Source: Sphingobacterium sp. (GTDB lineage Bacteria; Bacteroidota; Bacteroidia; Sphingobacteriales; Sphingobacteriaceae). Taken from it: a stretch of 52,836 nt of DNA. The stretch spans positions 1-52,836 of the forward strand of contig JAQZAZ010000021.1 in assembly GCA_029239355.1 (NCBI GenBank), in the 5' to 3' direction. Position numbers and translations under genes: made by a program. Positions 34,517-44,602 of this stretch are shown piece after piece. The notes beneath the pieces were generated by a model. That model was given only the letters and a program-made list of their open reading frames with translations, searched no databases and was not told the origin of the DNA. Every line of letters begins with the position of its first letter. Within the stretch, counting starts at the first letter, position 1.

Positions 34517-37500
34517 ATGAAGATATACAAAATGCTTATACATATCGTCCTTTTTTTAGGCTGCTTTTTAGGGATGATATCGACTAGTCGGGCCCAAGGT
34601 GGTGATCAGATTTTGGACGGTATCGGCGAAACAGAAATGGTTGCACGGTATCTTTTTAAGGACGATTTAAAAGATTGGTCGAGAAACAACCTCCATGCTA
34701 CTCATGGTGCTCAGCCAAAATTTGTAAACGACAAGCGATTTGGCAAGGTCTTATCACTTTCGGGAGAAAACAACGATTTTGTCCTTATTCCGGGTGCTGC
34801 TCTGGCCGATATGGAATCTTTGAGTATATCCGGATGGATTTTCTTAAGGTCGAACAAAGCTAATCAGCGCTTTTTTGATTTCGGTAGAAACTCCGAGGCA
34901 CATTTTACGGTTGCCCCGCAGGGGATTACCGGACAACCAGGGTATCATGCGCTGATTACAGCAGGCGGCGGTACGGCAAAAGCCGCTGTTTCTCCAACTA
35001 TTGCATTGAATAAATGGGTATACCTTACTATTGTGGTGGATATGCCTTCAAGAGCGTTGATCACCTATCTGGACGGCAAACCTGTGGGCAAAAGCAACGA
35101 TATACCTAAAGAGCTAAGTGATGTTTTTGGAGCAGCTTCGAGCGGTAAAAAACAGCTCTATCTCGGTAAGTCGCTTTTGGCTGGCGACCCTAACCTTGAT
35201 GCCATGGTACGCGATTTCCGTATTTATAGGGTTCCGCTCACCGAAAGTCAGGTGTTTGGCATTTTCACGAATGCACAGCAGGGAAATAGAAATAGCGCGG
35301 CAGTGAATGTAAAAGATACGGAAGGAGATTTACCCAGTTTTCCATTAACGCAGACGCAGCTTTATAACGCTTATCTGCTGGCGGTTTCTGATGTGTCGGT
35401 AGAGACCGAAGTGGGTGAATTGCCCAGGTTGCCAAGCTATGTAAACGGTACCTACAAAGATGGAATACAGGGACCAAAGGTGCGCGTGTTATGGCCATCG
35501 CCGAATGATAACAGTACCGTATTGGAGGCTGGCGGTTATACGGTCATGGGCCAGGTACCGGGAACAGAGTTACGCGTTAAAGCCGTTGTCTCGGTAAAAG
35601 GAACAAAAAAATCGGTGGCACCAAGTGCTATGCTTGAACCATTCAGTCTAAGTCAGGTGAGTTTGGAAACCGACGCTGAAAACGAGAAAACAAAATTTAT
35701 CGAAAACCGTGACAAGTTTATCCGGACATTGGCTACAACCGACCCTAACTCTTTTTTATATATGTTCCGCAATGCATTTGGAATGCCCCAGCCAGCGGGA
35801 GCAGAACCCCTAGGTGTGTGGGACAGTCAGGATACCAAACTTCGGGGGCATGCTACAGGACACTACCTAACAGCTATTGCGCAGGCCTACTCAGGTACGG
35901 CATATGATAAAGCACTCCAACAGAATTTTGCCGACAAAATGACTTATATGGTCAACACATTATTCGAGCTCTCCCAGTTGTCCGGTAAACCGAAAACACC
36001 GGGCACTGCCGCTATTTCGGATCCAAGCAATGTGGCTCCGGGGCCCGGTAAAAAAGATTTCGACTCGGATCTCAGTGAATCGGGTATTCGTACAGACTAT
36101 TGGAACTGGGGTAAAGGATTTATCAGTGCCTACCCGCCCGATCAATTTATTATGTTGGAAAAAGGTGCTAAATATGGAGGACAAGTAAACCAGGTATGGG
36201 CTCCTTATTATACACTGCACAAGATTTTGGCAGGTTTGATTGATATATACGAAGTAAGTGGCAATAAAAAAGCATTGGATGTTGCTGAAGGAATGGCCAA
36301 CTGGGTATATGCACGCTTGAGTAAACTGCCGGAGGATACACTGATTAAGATGTGGCATACTTATATTGCTGGTGAATTTGGCGGTATGAACGAAACAATG
36401 GCGCATCTATATCGTATTACCAAGCAGGAAAAGTATCTGAAGACGGCGCGGATGTTTGATAATATCGAGGTGTTTTTTGGAGATGCCCAACATAGCAATG
36501 GACTGGCCAAGAATGTTGACACTTTCCGTGGACTCCACGCAAATCAGCACATACCGCAAATCGTGGGAAGTATTGTGATGTATGATGTGTCGAAAATGCC
36601 AGAATATTATAAAGTAGCCGACAACTTCTGGTACAAGGCAGTCAATGATTATATGTATAGTATCGGTGGAGTGGCTGGGGCCCGTAACCCTGCAAATGCC
36701 GAAGTTTTTACTGCTGAACCTGCGACGCTTTATGAAAACGGATTTGCAGCAGGTGGACAAAATGAGACCTGTGCAACGTATAATCTATTGAAATTGACAA
36801 GTAATTTATTTCTTTTCGATCAGCGTGCAGCGTATATGGACTATTATGAGCGGGGGTTATACAACCATATCCTTGCTTCGGTAGCAGAAAACTCGCCTGC
36901 GAATACCTACCATGTTCCACTGCGGCCCGGCTCGGTGAAACAGTTCGGAAATCCGGATATGAAAGGTTTTACCTGCTGTAATGGCACGGCAATCGAAAGC
37001 AGCACCAAACTTCAAAGCGCAATTTACTTCAAAAGTAAAGATGATAAAGCACTTTATGTCAATCTATTTATTCCGTCAACGTTAAACTGGACATCGCGCA
37101 ATGTGGTCATTGAACAGACGACAAGCTTTCCAAAGGACGACCACAGCAAACTGACGATAAAAGGTAACGGCCAATTTGATATCTATGTACGTGTGCCGGG
37201 CTGGGCGACCAAAGGATATCAGGTCTCGATCAATGGCAAAGCTGAGAAAGTAAACGCGCAGCCAGGTTCTTATGTCAAATTGAGCCGCAATTGGAAAGCT
37301 GGAGACGAGATCGCATTGTATATGCCATTTCAATTTCGTCTAGATCCAGTGATGGATCAACAAAATATCGCCAGTTTGTTTTATGGGCCTATTCTCTTGG
37401 CTGCTCAGGAGCCGGCTGCAAGAAAAGACTGGCGCAAAATCACGCTGGATGCAAAAGATATTGGCAAATCCATTCAAGGAGATCCCAAACGGCTGGAGTT

Positions 37501-37582
37501 TACCGTGGATGGGGTGAGATTTAAGCCATTTTATGATACATACGGCCGTCATTCTGTCTACTTGGATGTCACTTTAAATTGA
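34517..37582 (+). CDS. LamG-GH127/GH146-type beta-L-arabinofuranosidase
   Basis: 1021-aa exported enzyme. After the signal peptide (ending SRAQ, residue 27) comes a laminin-G/concanavalin-like domain at about 38-250 (LSISGWIFLRS, ALITYLDGKPVGKS). The helical GH127-type catalytic domain occupies about 380-800, with a beta-rich C-terminal end. The zinc/nucleophile set of the family is visible: Glu750 and Cys752 in NETCATYN, and Cys820-Cys821 in FTCCNGT, the first of which is the probable nucleophile. It should release beta-L-arabinofuranose. The N-terminal LamG module is an addition to the basic architecture. It precedes locus 2 and may be its first unit; it has its own 138-bp upstream region. 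Confidence 0.85.
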   Translation: MKIYKMLIHIVLFLGCFLGMISTSRAQGGDQILDGIGETEMVARYLFKDDLKDWSRNNLHATHGAQPKFVNDKRFGKVLSLSGENNDFVLIPGAALADMESLSISGWIFLRSNKANQRFFDFGRNSEAHFTVAPQGITGQPGYHALITAGGGTAKAAVSPTIALNKWVYLTIVVDMPSRALITYLDGKPVGKSNDIPKELSDVFGAASSGKKQLYLGKSLLAGDPNLDAMVRDFRIYRVPLTESQVFGIFTNAQQGNRNSAAVNVKDTEGDLPSFPLTQTQLYNAYLLAVSDVSVETEVGELPRLPSYVNGTYKDGIQGPKVRVLWPSPNDNSTVLEAGGYTVMGQVPGTELRVKAVVSVKGTKKSVAPSAMLEPFSLSQVSLETDAENEKTKFIENRDKFIRTLATTDPNSFLYMFRNAFGMPQPAGAEPLGVWDSQDTKLRGHATGHYLTAIAQAYSGTAYDKALQQNFADKMTYMVNTLFELSQLSGKPKTPGTAAISDPSNVAPGPGKKDFDSDLSESGIRTDYWNWGKGFISAYPPDQFIMLEKGAKYGGQVNQVWAPYYTLHKILAGLIDIYEVSGNKKALDVAEGMANWVYARLSKLPEDTLIKMWHTYIAGEFGGMNETMAHLYRITKQEKYLKTARMFDNIEVFFGDAQHSNGLAKNVDTFRGLHANQHIPQIVGSIVMYDVSKMPEYYKVADNFWYKAVNDYMYSIGGVAGARNPANAEVFTAEPATLYENGFAAGGQNETCATYNLLKLTSNLFLFDQRAAYMDYYERGLYNHILASVAENSPANTYHVPLRPGSVKQFGNPDMKGFTCCNGTAIESSTKLQSAIYFKSKDDKALYVNLFIPSTLNWTSRNVVIEQTTSFPKDDHSKLTIKGNGQFDIYVRVPGWATKGYQVSINGKAEKVNAQPGSYVKLSRNWKAGDEIALYMPFQFRLDPVMDQQNIASLFYGPILLAAQEPAARKDWRKITLDAKDIGKSIQGDPKRLEFTVDGVRFKPFYDTYGRHSVYLDVTLN

Positions 37583-37693
37583 TTTATCCATGTATGGCGC
37601 AAGCTAACCCGTAATAGTCATTGCAACGTCGCTTTTGATTGATGAAACTCGTCCGATTTTGCAATACAATATTTTTTTTGTATATTGCTGGTT

Positions 37694-37999
37694 ATGAGTT
37701 TTAAAGAAAAATTAGAAAACTGGCGTACGTCAATCAATCGCGCCGGTAGTGGTGAGGAATTGTATATTTTGCTTTTGAACTATAAAAAGTTTATTAACAA
37801 AAATTGGATGAACGATTTTGGTGATCCGGGTAACTGGAAATCTGAGCTAAATCAGGTCATCAGCAAAGTAAGAACGAAAGTGGATGTAGCAGACATCCGA
37901 CATTGTGAGGATCTGTCATCTTATCAAGATGACGCCAGACAAACTGCGCATTCGCTCAATCATACCTTAAAATATCATCACTCATTGACAAAAGGGTAG
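37694..37999 (+). CDS. Small conserved-looking protein of unknown function
   Basis: 101-aa soluble, charged, largely helical protein. I prefer the ATG at 37694 over the in-frame TTG at 37685. It has no signal peptide or membrane segment. Sequence features are an amphipathic start (FKEKLENWRTSINRAGSGEEL) and a histidine-rich end (LNHTLKYHHSLTKG). It stands alone with its own terminator overlapping the stop codon. I do not recognise the family. Confidence 0.65.
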   Translation: MSFKEKLENWRTSINRAGSGEELYILLLNYKKFINKNWMNDFGDPGNWKSELNQVISKVRTKVDVADIRHCEDLSSYQDDARQTAHSLNHTLKYHHSLTKG

Positions 38000-38018
38000 G
38001 CTAGGCCTACCTTTTTTT
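37995..38018 (+). terminator. Terminator overlapping the stop codon of the small gene
   Basis: Stem GGTAGG / CCTACC (37995-38000 and 38006-38011), 5-nt loop, followed by seven T. The TAG stop at 37997-37999 lies inside the left arm. Confidence 0.85.
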
Positions 38019-38046
38019 GTGTAAAATTTTCTAAATAAGTTCCCTA

Positions 38047-38082
38047 GCGGTATATAACGTCACATCACGGTATATACCGCTT
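38047..38082. promoter_or_regulatory. 11-bp inverted repeat upstream of susC of locus 2
   Basis: Perfect inverted repeat AGCGGTATATA / TATATACCGCT (38047-38057 and 38072-38082) with a 14-bp gap. About 190 bp before susC. It may be an operator or, because TTCTTTT follows, a second terminator. Confidence 0.5.
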
Positions 38083-38190
38083 TCTTTTATAACAAATCCT
38101 ACATTCGTAATTCCCCCACTAACGCAGTATAGGGTACATACAGAACCGATTATAAAAAAAATATTTGCGGATGTCAGAAAATGTTTTTAC

Positions 38191-38247
38191 TATTGTATAG
38201 TAGTATAGAATAGTATAGATTAATACTAACCATACTACTGTATAATA
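38191..38247. promoter_or_regulatory. TAGTATA operator cluster before susC of locus 2
   Basis: Outer arms 38191-38206 and 38232-38247 are inverted repeats matching at 14 of 16 positions. Within them, TAGTATA occurs at 38201 and 38211, and its inverted form at 38223 and near 38232, so half-sites recur about every 10 bp on one helix face. It lies 25 to 80 bp before the susC start. The GntR/LacI-type regulator at 47833 is the best candidate ligand. Confidence 0.6.
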
Positions 38248-38271
38248 ACCAATCTATAAGAAGACCAATTT

Positions 38272-41200
38272 ATGATCTACCACATGTATTACCTAATCTG
38301 TAAATGGCAGCGATGTAGTCTTGTCTTCCTTTTTATGCTAATGGCGGGTTTTGCGCAAGCACAGAACCAATCGTTTGAATTGAGAGGAGTTGTATTGGAT
38401 AGCGTCGGACATTTACCCATTTCCAATGTTACAATTGCCTTTATGGGAAAGAATGCAGTTGTATCAACGGATGCACAGGGACAATTCCTGATTAAAGATG
38501 TGCACATCAACGATCAGCTCGTCCTGACTTCGGTCGGATTTGACCGCAAAACTGTTCAGGTCACGAGTACCAACCGTATGACCATTTACTTATCCTCATC
38601 AAGTTCGAGTCTGGACGAAGTAACTGTCGTGGCCTACGGTACACAGAAAAAAACGAGTATGGTGGCTTCCATTACCTCGATCAACCCGAAAGAAATTAAG
38701 GGACCAACATCCAATCTAACCTCCATGCTGGCAGGCCGGGTAGCTGGACTAATTGCTTATCAGCGGAGTGGAGAACCGGGGAATGACAATGCTTCCTTCT
38801 TTATTCGCGGCGTGGGTTCTTTTGGCGCAGGGAAAAAAGATCCTTTGATTTTGATCGACGGAATGGAATCCAATACCACAGCACTGGCCCGTTTACAGCC
38901 GGATGATATCGCTGGTTTTTCCGTATTGAAAGATGCTGCAGCATCTTCATTATACGGCGCTAGAGGTGCAAATGGGGTTGTTTTGGTCAACACCAAAAGC
39001 GGTATTGTCGGTAAGGCAAAATTCAATGCACGTTTTGAGAACTCCATCTCAACCAACACGCGTAATTTTAAATTCGCCGATAATATCACGTATATGAAGA
39101 TGGCTAATGAGGCGGTATTGACCAGAGATCCGAAAGGAACCCTTCCTTATAGCCAAAACAAAATTGATCATACAGAACAGGGAGACGATCCGTTGCTCTA
39201 TCCCAATAATAACTGGATCGACCAGCTGATAAAGGATTATACCAACAACCAACGTTTTAACTTCAATGTCACCGGTGGAGGGAACCTTGCGCAATATTAT
39301 GTTGCAGGTACCTTTAATAACGATAAGGGAATTCTGCGATCCGAAAATAGCAATAGCTTTGACAATAATATCAACCTGAAAAATTACTCCCTACGTTCTA
39401 ATATTACCTTAAATGTTACCCCAACGACTATTGGAATTATCCGTACTTCGGCCCAATTTGATGACTATACAGGACCAATAGGGGGCTATGATAAATGGGG
39501 AAATCTGATCAATGGTGGACAACGCGTATTTCGTGAAGCAATTTGGTCCAACCCGGTAATGTTTCCAGCAATTTATCCATCGTCCTATTCTCCATTTGCT
39601 ACACATCCGCTTTTCGGAAATAACTTTATTCCAACCACCAAAACGCTATATAACAATCCCTACGCCAATATGGTCAATGGTTTTCAGGAATATAATAGCT
39701 CCACGGTCAATGTGCAATTGGAACTGAAACAGAATTTCGATTTTATTACCAAAGGTCTATCCGCTCGCTTAATGGCCTATACACAACGCTATTCTTATTT
39801 TTCTGTCACACGGAGCTTTAAACCATTTTATTACAATTTGGTCCGAATCCCGGGTACAAGCAATACGGTTTTAAGTCTGCTCAACGAAAATGAGGGTACA
39901 GAATACCTGGATTACAACCAGGGAAATAAAATCCTAAATACGACGACCTACGGTGAGTTTGCTGTCAATTACAACCGCACGATCGCTGAAGACCATGATA
40001 TTACTGGGATGCTGATCGGTATTATCCGTAATTATCAGACCGCTAACGGTGGTGACTTGCAGGCTTCATTGCCTGCTCGTAACCTCGGGGTGTCAGGTCG
40101 GGCGACCTATGCCTACAAAAACCGCTACCTTTTTGAGTTCAACTTTGGCTACAACGGTTCCGAACGTTTCTCCAAAGATCATCGCTTTGGTTTCTTCCCA
40201 TCTTTTGGTGTGGGATGGAATCTGAATGAGGAAAAAATGTTTGAATTTATGAATCCCGTTGTTTCCCGCTTAAAATTGAGGGCAACCTATGGTCTGGTGG
40301 GTAACGATCAGATCGGGGAGGACCGGGATCGTTTCTTCTACCTATCGCAAGTGAATCCGAATAACGGTGGCCGAGGTTTCTCTTGGGGAAATAACTGGGA
40401 TTACACACGGCCCGGTTATTCCATATCGCGGTATGAAAATCGTGATATTACCTGGGAACGGGCAAAAACCTTCGATGCTGGATTTGACCTGAATCTAAAA
40501 AATGGCTTGGGTGTAGTGTTTGATTATTACAACTCTACCCGGAGCAATATCCTGATGGTGCGTTCTAATATTCCTTCTACAACCGGTTTTCAGGCCGATA
40601 TCCAGGCCAATATAGGAAAGGCGCAGAGCCGGGGATTTGATCTGGCCTTGGATTACAATAAGTCTTTTCAAAATACCTGGTGGACTCAGTTGCGGGCAAA
40701 TATGACCTATGCAACGAACAAATTGCTGGTTAATGAGGAACCGGACTATCCGGCAAATTTATCCTACCTGTCTCGATTGGGACATCCGATCAAACAATCG
40801 TATGGTCTGATTGCCGAACGCTTGTTTGTTGATGATATTGAAGCCGAAAACTCACCACTACAGAATTTTGGTGGCGCCTTTAAAACTATGGGTGGTGATA
40901 TCAAATACAGGGATATCAATGGCGATGGTAAAATCACGGATTTAGACAAAGTGCCGATCGGTTATCCGACAGATCCGCAAATTATTTATGGGATGGGTTT
41001 TTCTGTGGGTTTCAAAGGCTTTGATGTCAGTGCATTTCTACAGGGATCTGCCCGTTCATCATTCTTTATTGATCCGGGAAACATTACACCTTTTGCGATC
41101 AACGGACCTTATCAAAACGGTTTGTTGCAGGAAGTGGCCAACAGCTACTGGTCCGAAGATAACCAGGATGTCAGGGCCCTGTGGCCACGCTTGACGGATG

Positions 41201-41463
41201 GATTTAACAACAATAATAATCAGTTTTCGACCTGGTGGATGCGTAATGGCGCATTCTTACGATTGAAATCTGTTGAATTGGGCTACAATTTACCGAATCA
41301 GTTTCTCAACAAGTTTAAGATGTCCAATGTGCGTTTTTATGTCAACGCCCTCAACCTTGCTGTGTGGAGCAAGTTCAAGATGTGGGATCCCGAAATGGGT
41401 GGTGAAGGATTAGGCTATCCTGTGCAGGCTGTGTATAACGTAGGTATTAACGTGGGATTTTAA
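38272..41463 (+). CDS. SusC/RagA-family TonB-dependent transporter (locus 2)
   Basis: 1063-aa outer-membrane importer. The start at 38272 is used here; Met5 at 38284 is an alternative. Signal peptide ends FAQAQ (about residue 31), then the carboxypeptidase-regulatory-like domain (about 36-110), the entry motif LDEVTVVAYGTQKK and plug motifs NASFFIRGVGSFG, LILIDGMES, ASSLYGARGANGVVLVNTKS. The barrel ends NVGINVGF. No STN domain. susD follows after 13 nt in an operon that runs through the lipoproteins to the hydrolases. Confidence 0.96.
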   Translation: MIYHMYYLICKWQRCSLVFLFMLMAGFAQAQNQSFELRGVVLDSVGHLPISNVTIAFMGKNAVVSTDAQGQFLIKDVHINDQLVLTSVGFDRKTVQVTSTNRMTIYLSSSSSSLDEVTVVAYGTQKKTSMVASITSINPKEIKGPTSNLTSMLAGRVAGLIAYQRSGEPGNDNASFFIRGVGSFGAGKKDPLILIDGMESNTTALARLQPDDIAGFSVLKDAAASSLYGARGANGVVLVNTKSGIVGKAKFNARFENSISTNTRNFKFADNITYMKMANEAVLTRDPKGTLPYSQNKIDHTEQGDDPLLYPNNNWIDQLIKDYTNNQRFNFNVTGGGNLAQYYVAGTFNNDKGILRSENSNSFDNNINLKNYSLRSNITLNVTPTTIGIIRTSAQFDDYTGPIGGYDKWGNLINGGQRVFREAIWSNPVMFPAIYPSSYSPFATHPLFGNNFIPTTKTLYNNPYANMVNGFQEYNSSTVNVQLELKQNFDFITKGLSARLMAYTQRYSYFSVTRSFKPFYYNLVRIPGTSNTVLSLLNENEGTEYLDYNQGNKILNTTTYGEFAVNYNRTIAEDHDITGMLIGIIRNYQTANGGDLQASLPARNLGVSGRATYAYKNRYLFEFNFGYNGSERFSKDHRFGFFPSFGVGWNLNEEKMFEFMNPVVSRLKLRATYGLVGNDQIGEDRDRFFYLSQVNPNNGGRGFSWGNNWDYTRPGYSISRYENRDITWERAKTFDAGFDLNLKNGLGVVFDYYNSTRSNILMVRSNIPSTTGFQADIQANIGKAQSRGFDLALDYNKSFQNTWWTQLRANMTYATNKLLVNEEPDYPANLSYLSRLGHPIKQSYGLIAERLFVDDIEAENSPLQNFGGAFKTMGGDIKYRDINGDGKITDLDKVPIGYPTDPQIIYGMGFSVGFKGFDVSAFLQGSARSSFFIDPGNITPFAINGPYQNGLLQEVANSYWSEDNQDVRALWPRLTDGFNNNNNQFSTWWMRNGAFLRLKSVELGYNLPNQFLNKFKMSNVRFYVNALNLAVWSKFKMWDPEMGGEGLGYPVQAVYNVGINVGF

Positions 41464-41476
41464 AAGGCAGTTTATC

Positions 41477-43375
41477 ATGAAAAATCTAAGATTAATTAAA
41501 TTATTGGTTGCGTCAGGTTTGTTGTTTTTTCAATCCTGCAACTATTTGGATGTCGTGCCGGATAATGTGGCGACAATAGATAATGCATTTACGATGCGTA
41601 GCGAAGCAATAAAGTACTTGGCTACCTGTTACTCATACCTGCCACCAGATGGTGATCCGACCAGAAATCCAGCTTATCTAGCGGGGGATGAATTCTGGTT
41701 GGACTACCCAACCCTCAGTATTGATGGGACAAACTGGAATATCGCCCGTGGAAATCAGAATGTCACCAGTCCCTACGTGAACTATTGGGATGGTTATATG
41801 TATAATGCCATTCGCGACTGTAATATTTTTCTGGAAAATATTCGTAATCCCGAAAAAGTACGGGATATAACACAGGACGAGCGCACCACCTGGGAAGGGG
41901 AGGTTATGTTCTTAAAAGCATACTATCATTTTATGTTGATGCGGCATTACGGACCTATTCCTACAATGGATGTCAACTTATCTGTAAATACCTCTATCGA
42001 GGATGCAAAAGTTAAACGACAGCCTATTGATGAGGTTGTCGACTATATAGTCAAGGTTCTTGACGAGGCAATTCCTAAACTACCCAATACGGTCCAGTCT
42101 CCGGTTACGGATTTGGGCCGTATTACCAAGCCTATTGCCTTAGGGATTAAAGCAAAAGTATTATTGTATGCCGCGAGCCCGCTGTTCAACGGCAATACGG
42201 ATTATGCAACCTTTAAAAATGTCGATGGTACGTTGTTTTTCAACCAGAGTTTTCAGTTGGAAAAATGGCAGCGGGCCGCCCGCGCTGCAAAGGAAGCGAT
42301 TACCGCATGCGAGAACCTGGGAATGGGCTTATACCAATTTCCTGGTACTGTATTTCCGCTCTCCGATACAACAATGATTCAAATGAGCGTTCGCAATGCT
42401 GTGACTGAAAAATGGAACAAGGAAATCATCTGGGCAAATCCGACTTCCCGGGCTTGGCAAATGCAGTATTCATCCATGGCTCATATTGATCCTAATAATG
42501 CAGGTAATAACAGTGTGCATGGTACCTTAGCACCTTCCTTAAAGATTGTTGACCAATTCTATACCCGAAATGGCGTGCCAATGGACGAAGATAAAACCCT
42601 GGATTTTAGTAATAAGAATCAGCTTCGTTCGGGTAACTATGCCGAGCGGTTCAATAATATCCAGAATTATCAGACTGCTCGCGTACATTTTGATCGCGAA
42701 AATAGATTTTACGCCAATGTTGGTTTTGACGGGGGGATCTGGTTTATGGAAAATAGTCCGAGCCGTAGTGATGAAAATACCTGGACCACACAGCTGCGCC
42801 TGGGATTATTTGGCAGCGGGCTTTCTATTCCTGTGACGACGTACTACCCTAAAAAATTGGTAAACTGGAAATTCGCTTTCAAAGATGGCAATAGTTCTCA
42901 CATTGAAGAATATCCCTGGCCGATGATGCGCTTGGCAGATCTGTACCTAATGTATGCCGAAGCTTTGAACGAAAGCGAGGGACCAACCGCTGATGTATTT
43001 TTATACCTGGATAAAATCCGTCAAAGGGCTGGACTGGAAGGTATCCAAGAATCCTGGTCAAAGTATGCGTTAAATCCTGCTAAACCGACAAGCAAGCAAG
43101 GGTTGCGCAGTATTATCCAACGTGAACGGAATATTGAAATGAGCTTTGAGGGATCACGCTTTTGGGATCTGAAACGCTGGAAATTGGCGGCACAGGAACT
43201 GAATAAAAATATCACTGGTTGGGATAGAAACCAGGATAAAGATCATCCGGAACTTTTCTATAAAGAACAGACCTTCTTTCAACAACGTTTTGTGGCACCG
43301 AGAGATTACTTCTGGCCGATACGGGAAAACAACCTTTTGGTCAATCCCAACTTAGTACAGAACCCAGGTTGGTAA
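41477..43375 (+). CDS. SusD/RagB-family nutrient-binding lipoprotein (locus 2)
   Basis: 632-aa surface lipoprotein with Cys21 in FFQSC; the CNYLDVVPD start is typical. It is longer than the SusD of locus 1 (514 aa), with insertions in the middle. The family segments EVMFLKAYYHFMLMRHYGPIP, LADLYLMYAEALNESEGP, IIQRERNIEMSFEGSRFWDLKRWK and the end YFWPIRENNLLVNPNLVQNPGW are clear. Expected to cap the SusC at 38272. Confidence 0.96.
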   Translation: MKNLRLIKLLVASGLLFFQSCNYLDVVPDNVATIDNAFTMRSEAIKYLATCYSYLPPDGDPTRNPAYLAGDEFWLDYPTLSIDGTNWNIARGNQNVTSPYVNYWDGYMYNAIRDCNIFLENIRNPEKVRDITQDERTTWEGEVMFLKAYYHFMLMRHYGPIPTMDVNLSVNTSIEDAKVKRQPIDEVVDYIVKVLDEAIPKLPNTVQSPVTDLGRITKPIALGIKAKVLLYAASPLFNGNTDYATFKNVDGTLFFNQSFQLEKWQRAARAAKEAITACENLGMGLYQFPGTVFPLSDTTMIQMSVRNAVTEKWNKEIIWANPTSRAWQMQYSSMAHIDPNNAGNNSVHGTLAPSLKIVDQFYTRNGVPMDEDKTLDFSNKNQLRSGNYAERFNNIQNYQTARVHFDRENRFYANVGFDGGIWFMENSPSRSDENTWTTQLRLGLFGSGLSIPVTTYYPKKLVNWKFAFKDGNSSHIEEYPWPMMRLADLYLMYAEALNESEGPTADVFLYLDKIRQRAGLEGIQESWSKYALNPAKPTSKQGLRSIIQRERNIEMSFEGSRFWDLKRWKLAAQELNKNITGWDRNQDKDHPELFYKEQTFFQQRFVAPRDYFWPIRENNLLVNPNLVQNPGW

Positions 43376-43397
43376 TCCCTTATTAAATAGAGAAATT

Positions 43398-44588
43398 ATG
43401 AAAAATCTAAAATATTTAAACTATTGCTATTTCTTGATCGGCCTTTTTTATCTATTGGCTGGTTGTAAAGAGGAAAAGGGATGGACGCTGCTGGAAGATG
43501 ACCAAACGAAACCAGGTGTTGTGCAAAATCCTTCTGTGACCAATGGCCACGGACAGGCTACGATACATTACAGTTTGCCATCCAGTCAAAATGTATTATA
43601 TGTGAAGGCCGAATATGTCATGGCCAATGGGCAGACACGGGTCGTAAAATCATCAACCTATAAAAATGAGATCTTAATCGACGGTTTCCCCGATACACAA
43701 AAACATACGGTGAAGCTTTATGCCGTAAACAAGGCCGAAGTGGCTTCAGATGCTGTGGACGTTACAGTAGAACCTAAAACACCGATTTTTGATCTTGTAT
43801 TCGGACAAATGAAAATTGCGCCGACATTTGGTGGCGTCCGGATCAGTTCGGTCAATCAGGAAAAAGGCAATGTGGTGATTGTGCCAATGGTTGATTCATT
43901 GAATAATGGGGAATATCTACCTCTGGACAACTACTATAGCCAGGATTCCCTGATCTTATATAATATCCGCGGGCTCAAGTCCCGTGAGATGAAATTTGCC
44001 TTTTATGTGCGTGACCGATGGTTAAACAAATCGGATACCTTATATACCTCGCTGACACCTTTGGAAGAAAACCTTTTTCCGAGACAGCAGTTTTCAGCGC
44101 TGCACTTACCGGGAGATGCGCAATATATGTACGGGACGACTTCGGAAATGATGTGGGACGGCAATATGAATCCTTCGCGCTGGCCGGCGTTATATACGGT
44201 TGAAAGTGCCGGCGCACCGCAATCCTTGACCTTTTCTATCGGCAAAGAAGCAAAATTGAGCCGCGTCGTGATTTTCCCACGTCGGGAAAATGGTTTTTAT
44301 GATAAGGGTAACATGCGTGAATTTGAAGTCTGGGGAAGTAACAATCCAAATCTGGATGGCTCCTGGGAATCTTGGTCTAAACTGGCAACCTGTACCGTGC
44401 GAAAACCTTCGGGTACTCCCGCTGGAACAAATACTAACGCAGATGAAGTGTATGGCATTGCAGGCTGGTCTTTTGATATGCCCGAAGATGCTCCAAAATA
44501 CAAATACCTGCGGATCCGCAATCTGCGCAACTGGCGTGGTAGTTACTTTATCCAGATTGCCCAAGTACAAGTATGGGGTGTTTATTAA
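43398..44588 (+). CDS. DUF4959/DUF5126/DUF5000-type surface lipoprotein
   Basis: 396-aa lipoprotein (Cys23, LLAGCKEE). Three beta-rich parts can be seen. An Ig-like N-terminal segment (about 40-130) reads GQATIHYSLPSSQNVLYVKAEY. A middle segment contains LYNIRGLKSREMKFAFYVRDRW. The C-terminal segment (about 230-396) resembles a discoidin/F5-8 C-type carbohydrate-binding domain with FPRRENGFYDKGNMREFEVWGSN. This order matches the DUF4959-DUF5126-DUF5000 proteins that take the SusE-like place after susCD. It likely binds glycan at the cell surface. Confidence 0.78.
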   Translation: MKNLKYLNYCYFLIGLFYLLAGCKEEKGWTLLEDDQTKPGVVQNPSVTNGHGQATIHYSLPSSQNVLYVKAEYVMANGQTRVVKSSTYKNEILIDGFPDTQKHTVKLYAVNKAEVASDAVDVTVEPKTPIFDLVFGQMKIAPTFGGVRISSVNQEKGNVVIVPMVDSLNNGEYLPLDNYYSQDSLILYNIRGLKSREMKFAFYVRDRWLNKSDTLYTSLTPLEENLFPRQQFSALHLPGDAQYMYGTTSEMMWDGNMNPSRWPALYTVESAGAPQSLTFSIGKEAKLSRVVIFPRRENGFYDKGNMREFEVWGSNNPNLDGSWESWSKLATCTVRKPSGTPAGTNTNADEVYGIAGWSFDMPEDAPKYKYLRIRNLRNWRGSYFIQIAQVQVWGVY

Positions 44589-44602
44589 CTATTAAAAAGA
44601 AA

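Noticed and set aside
44573..44602. Upstream start codon for the DUF4998-type lipoprotein
   Set aside because: It overlaps the previous gene and puts charged residues before the signal peptide; the ATG at 44603 gives a normal lipoprotein start.
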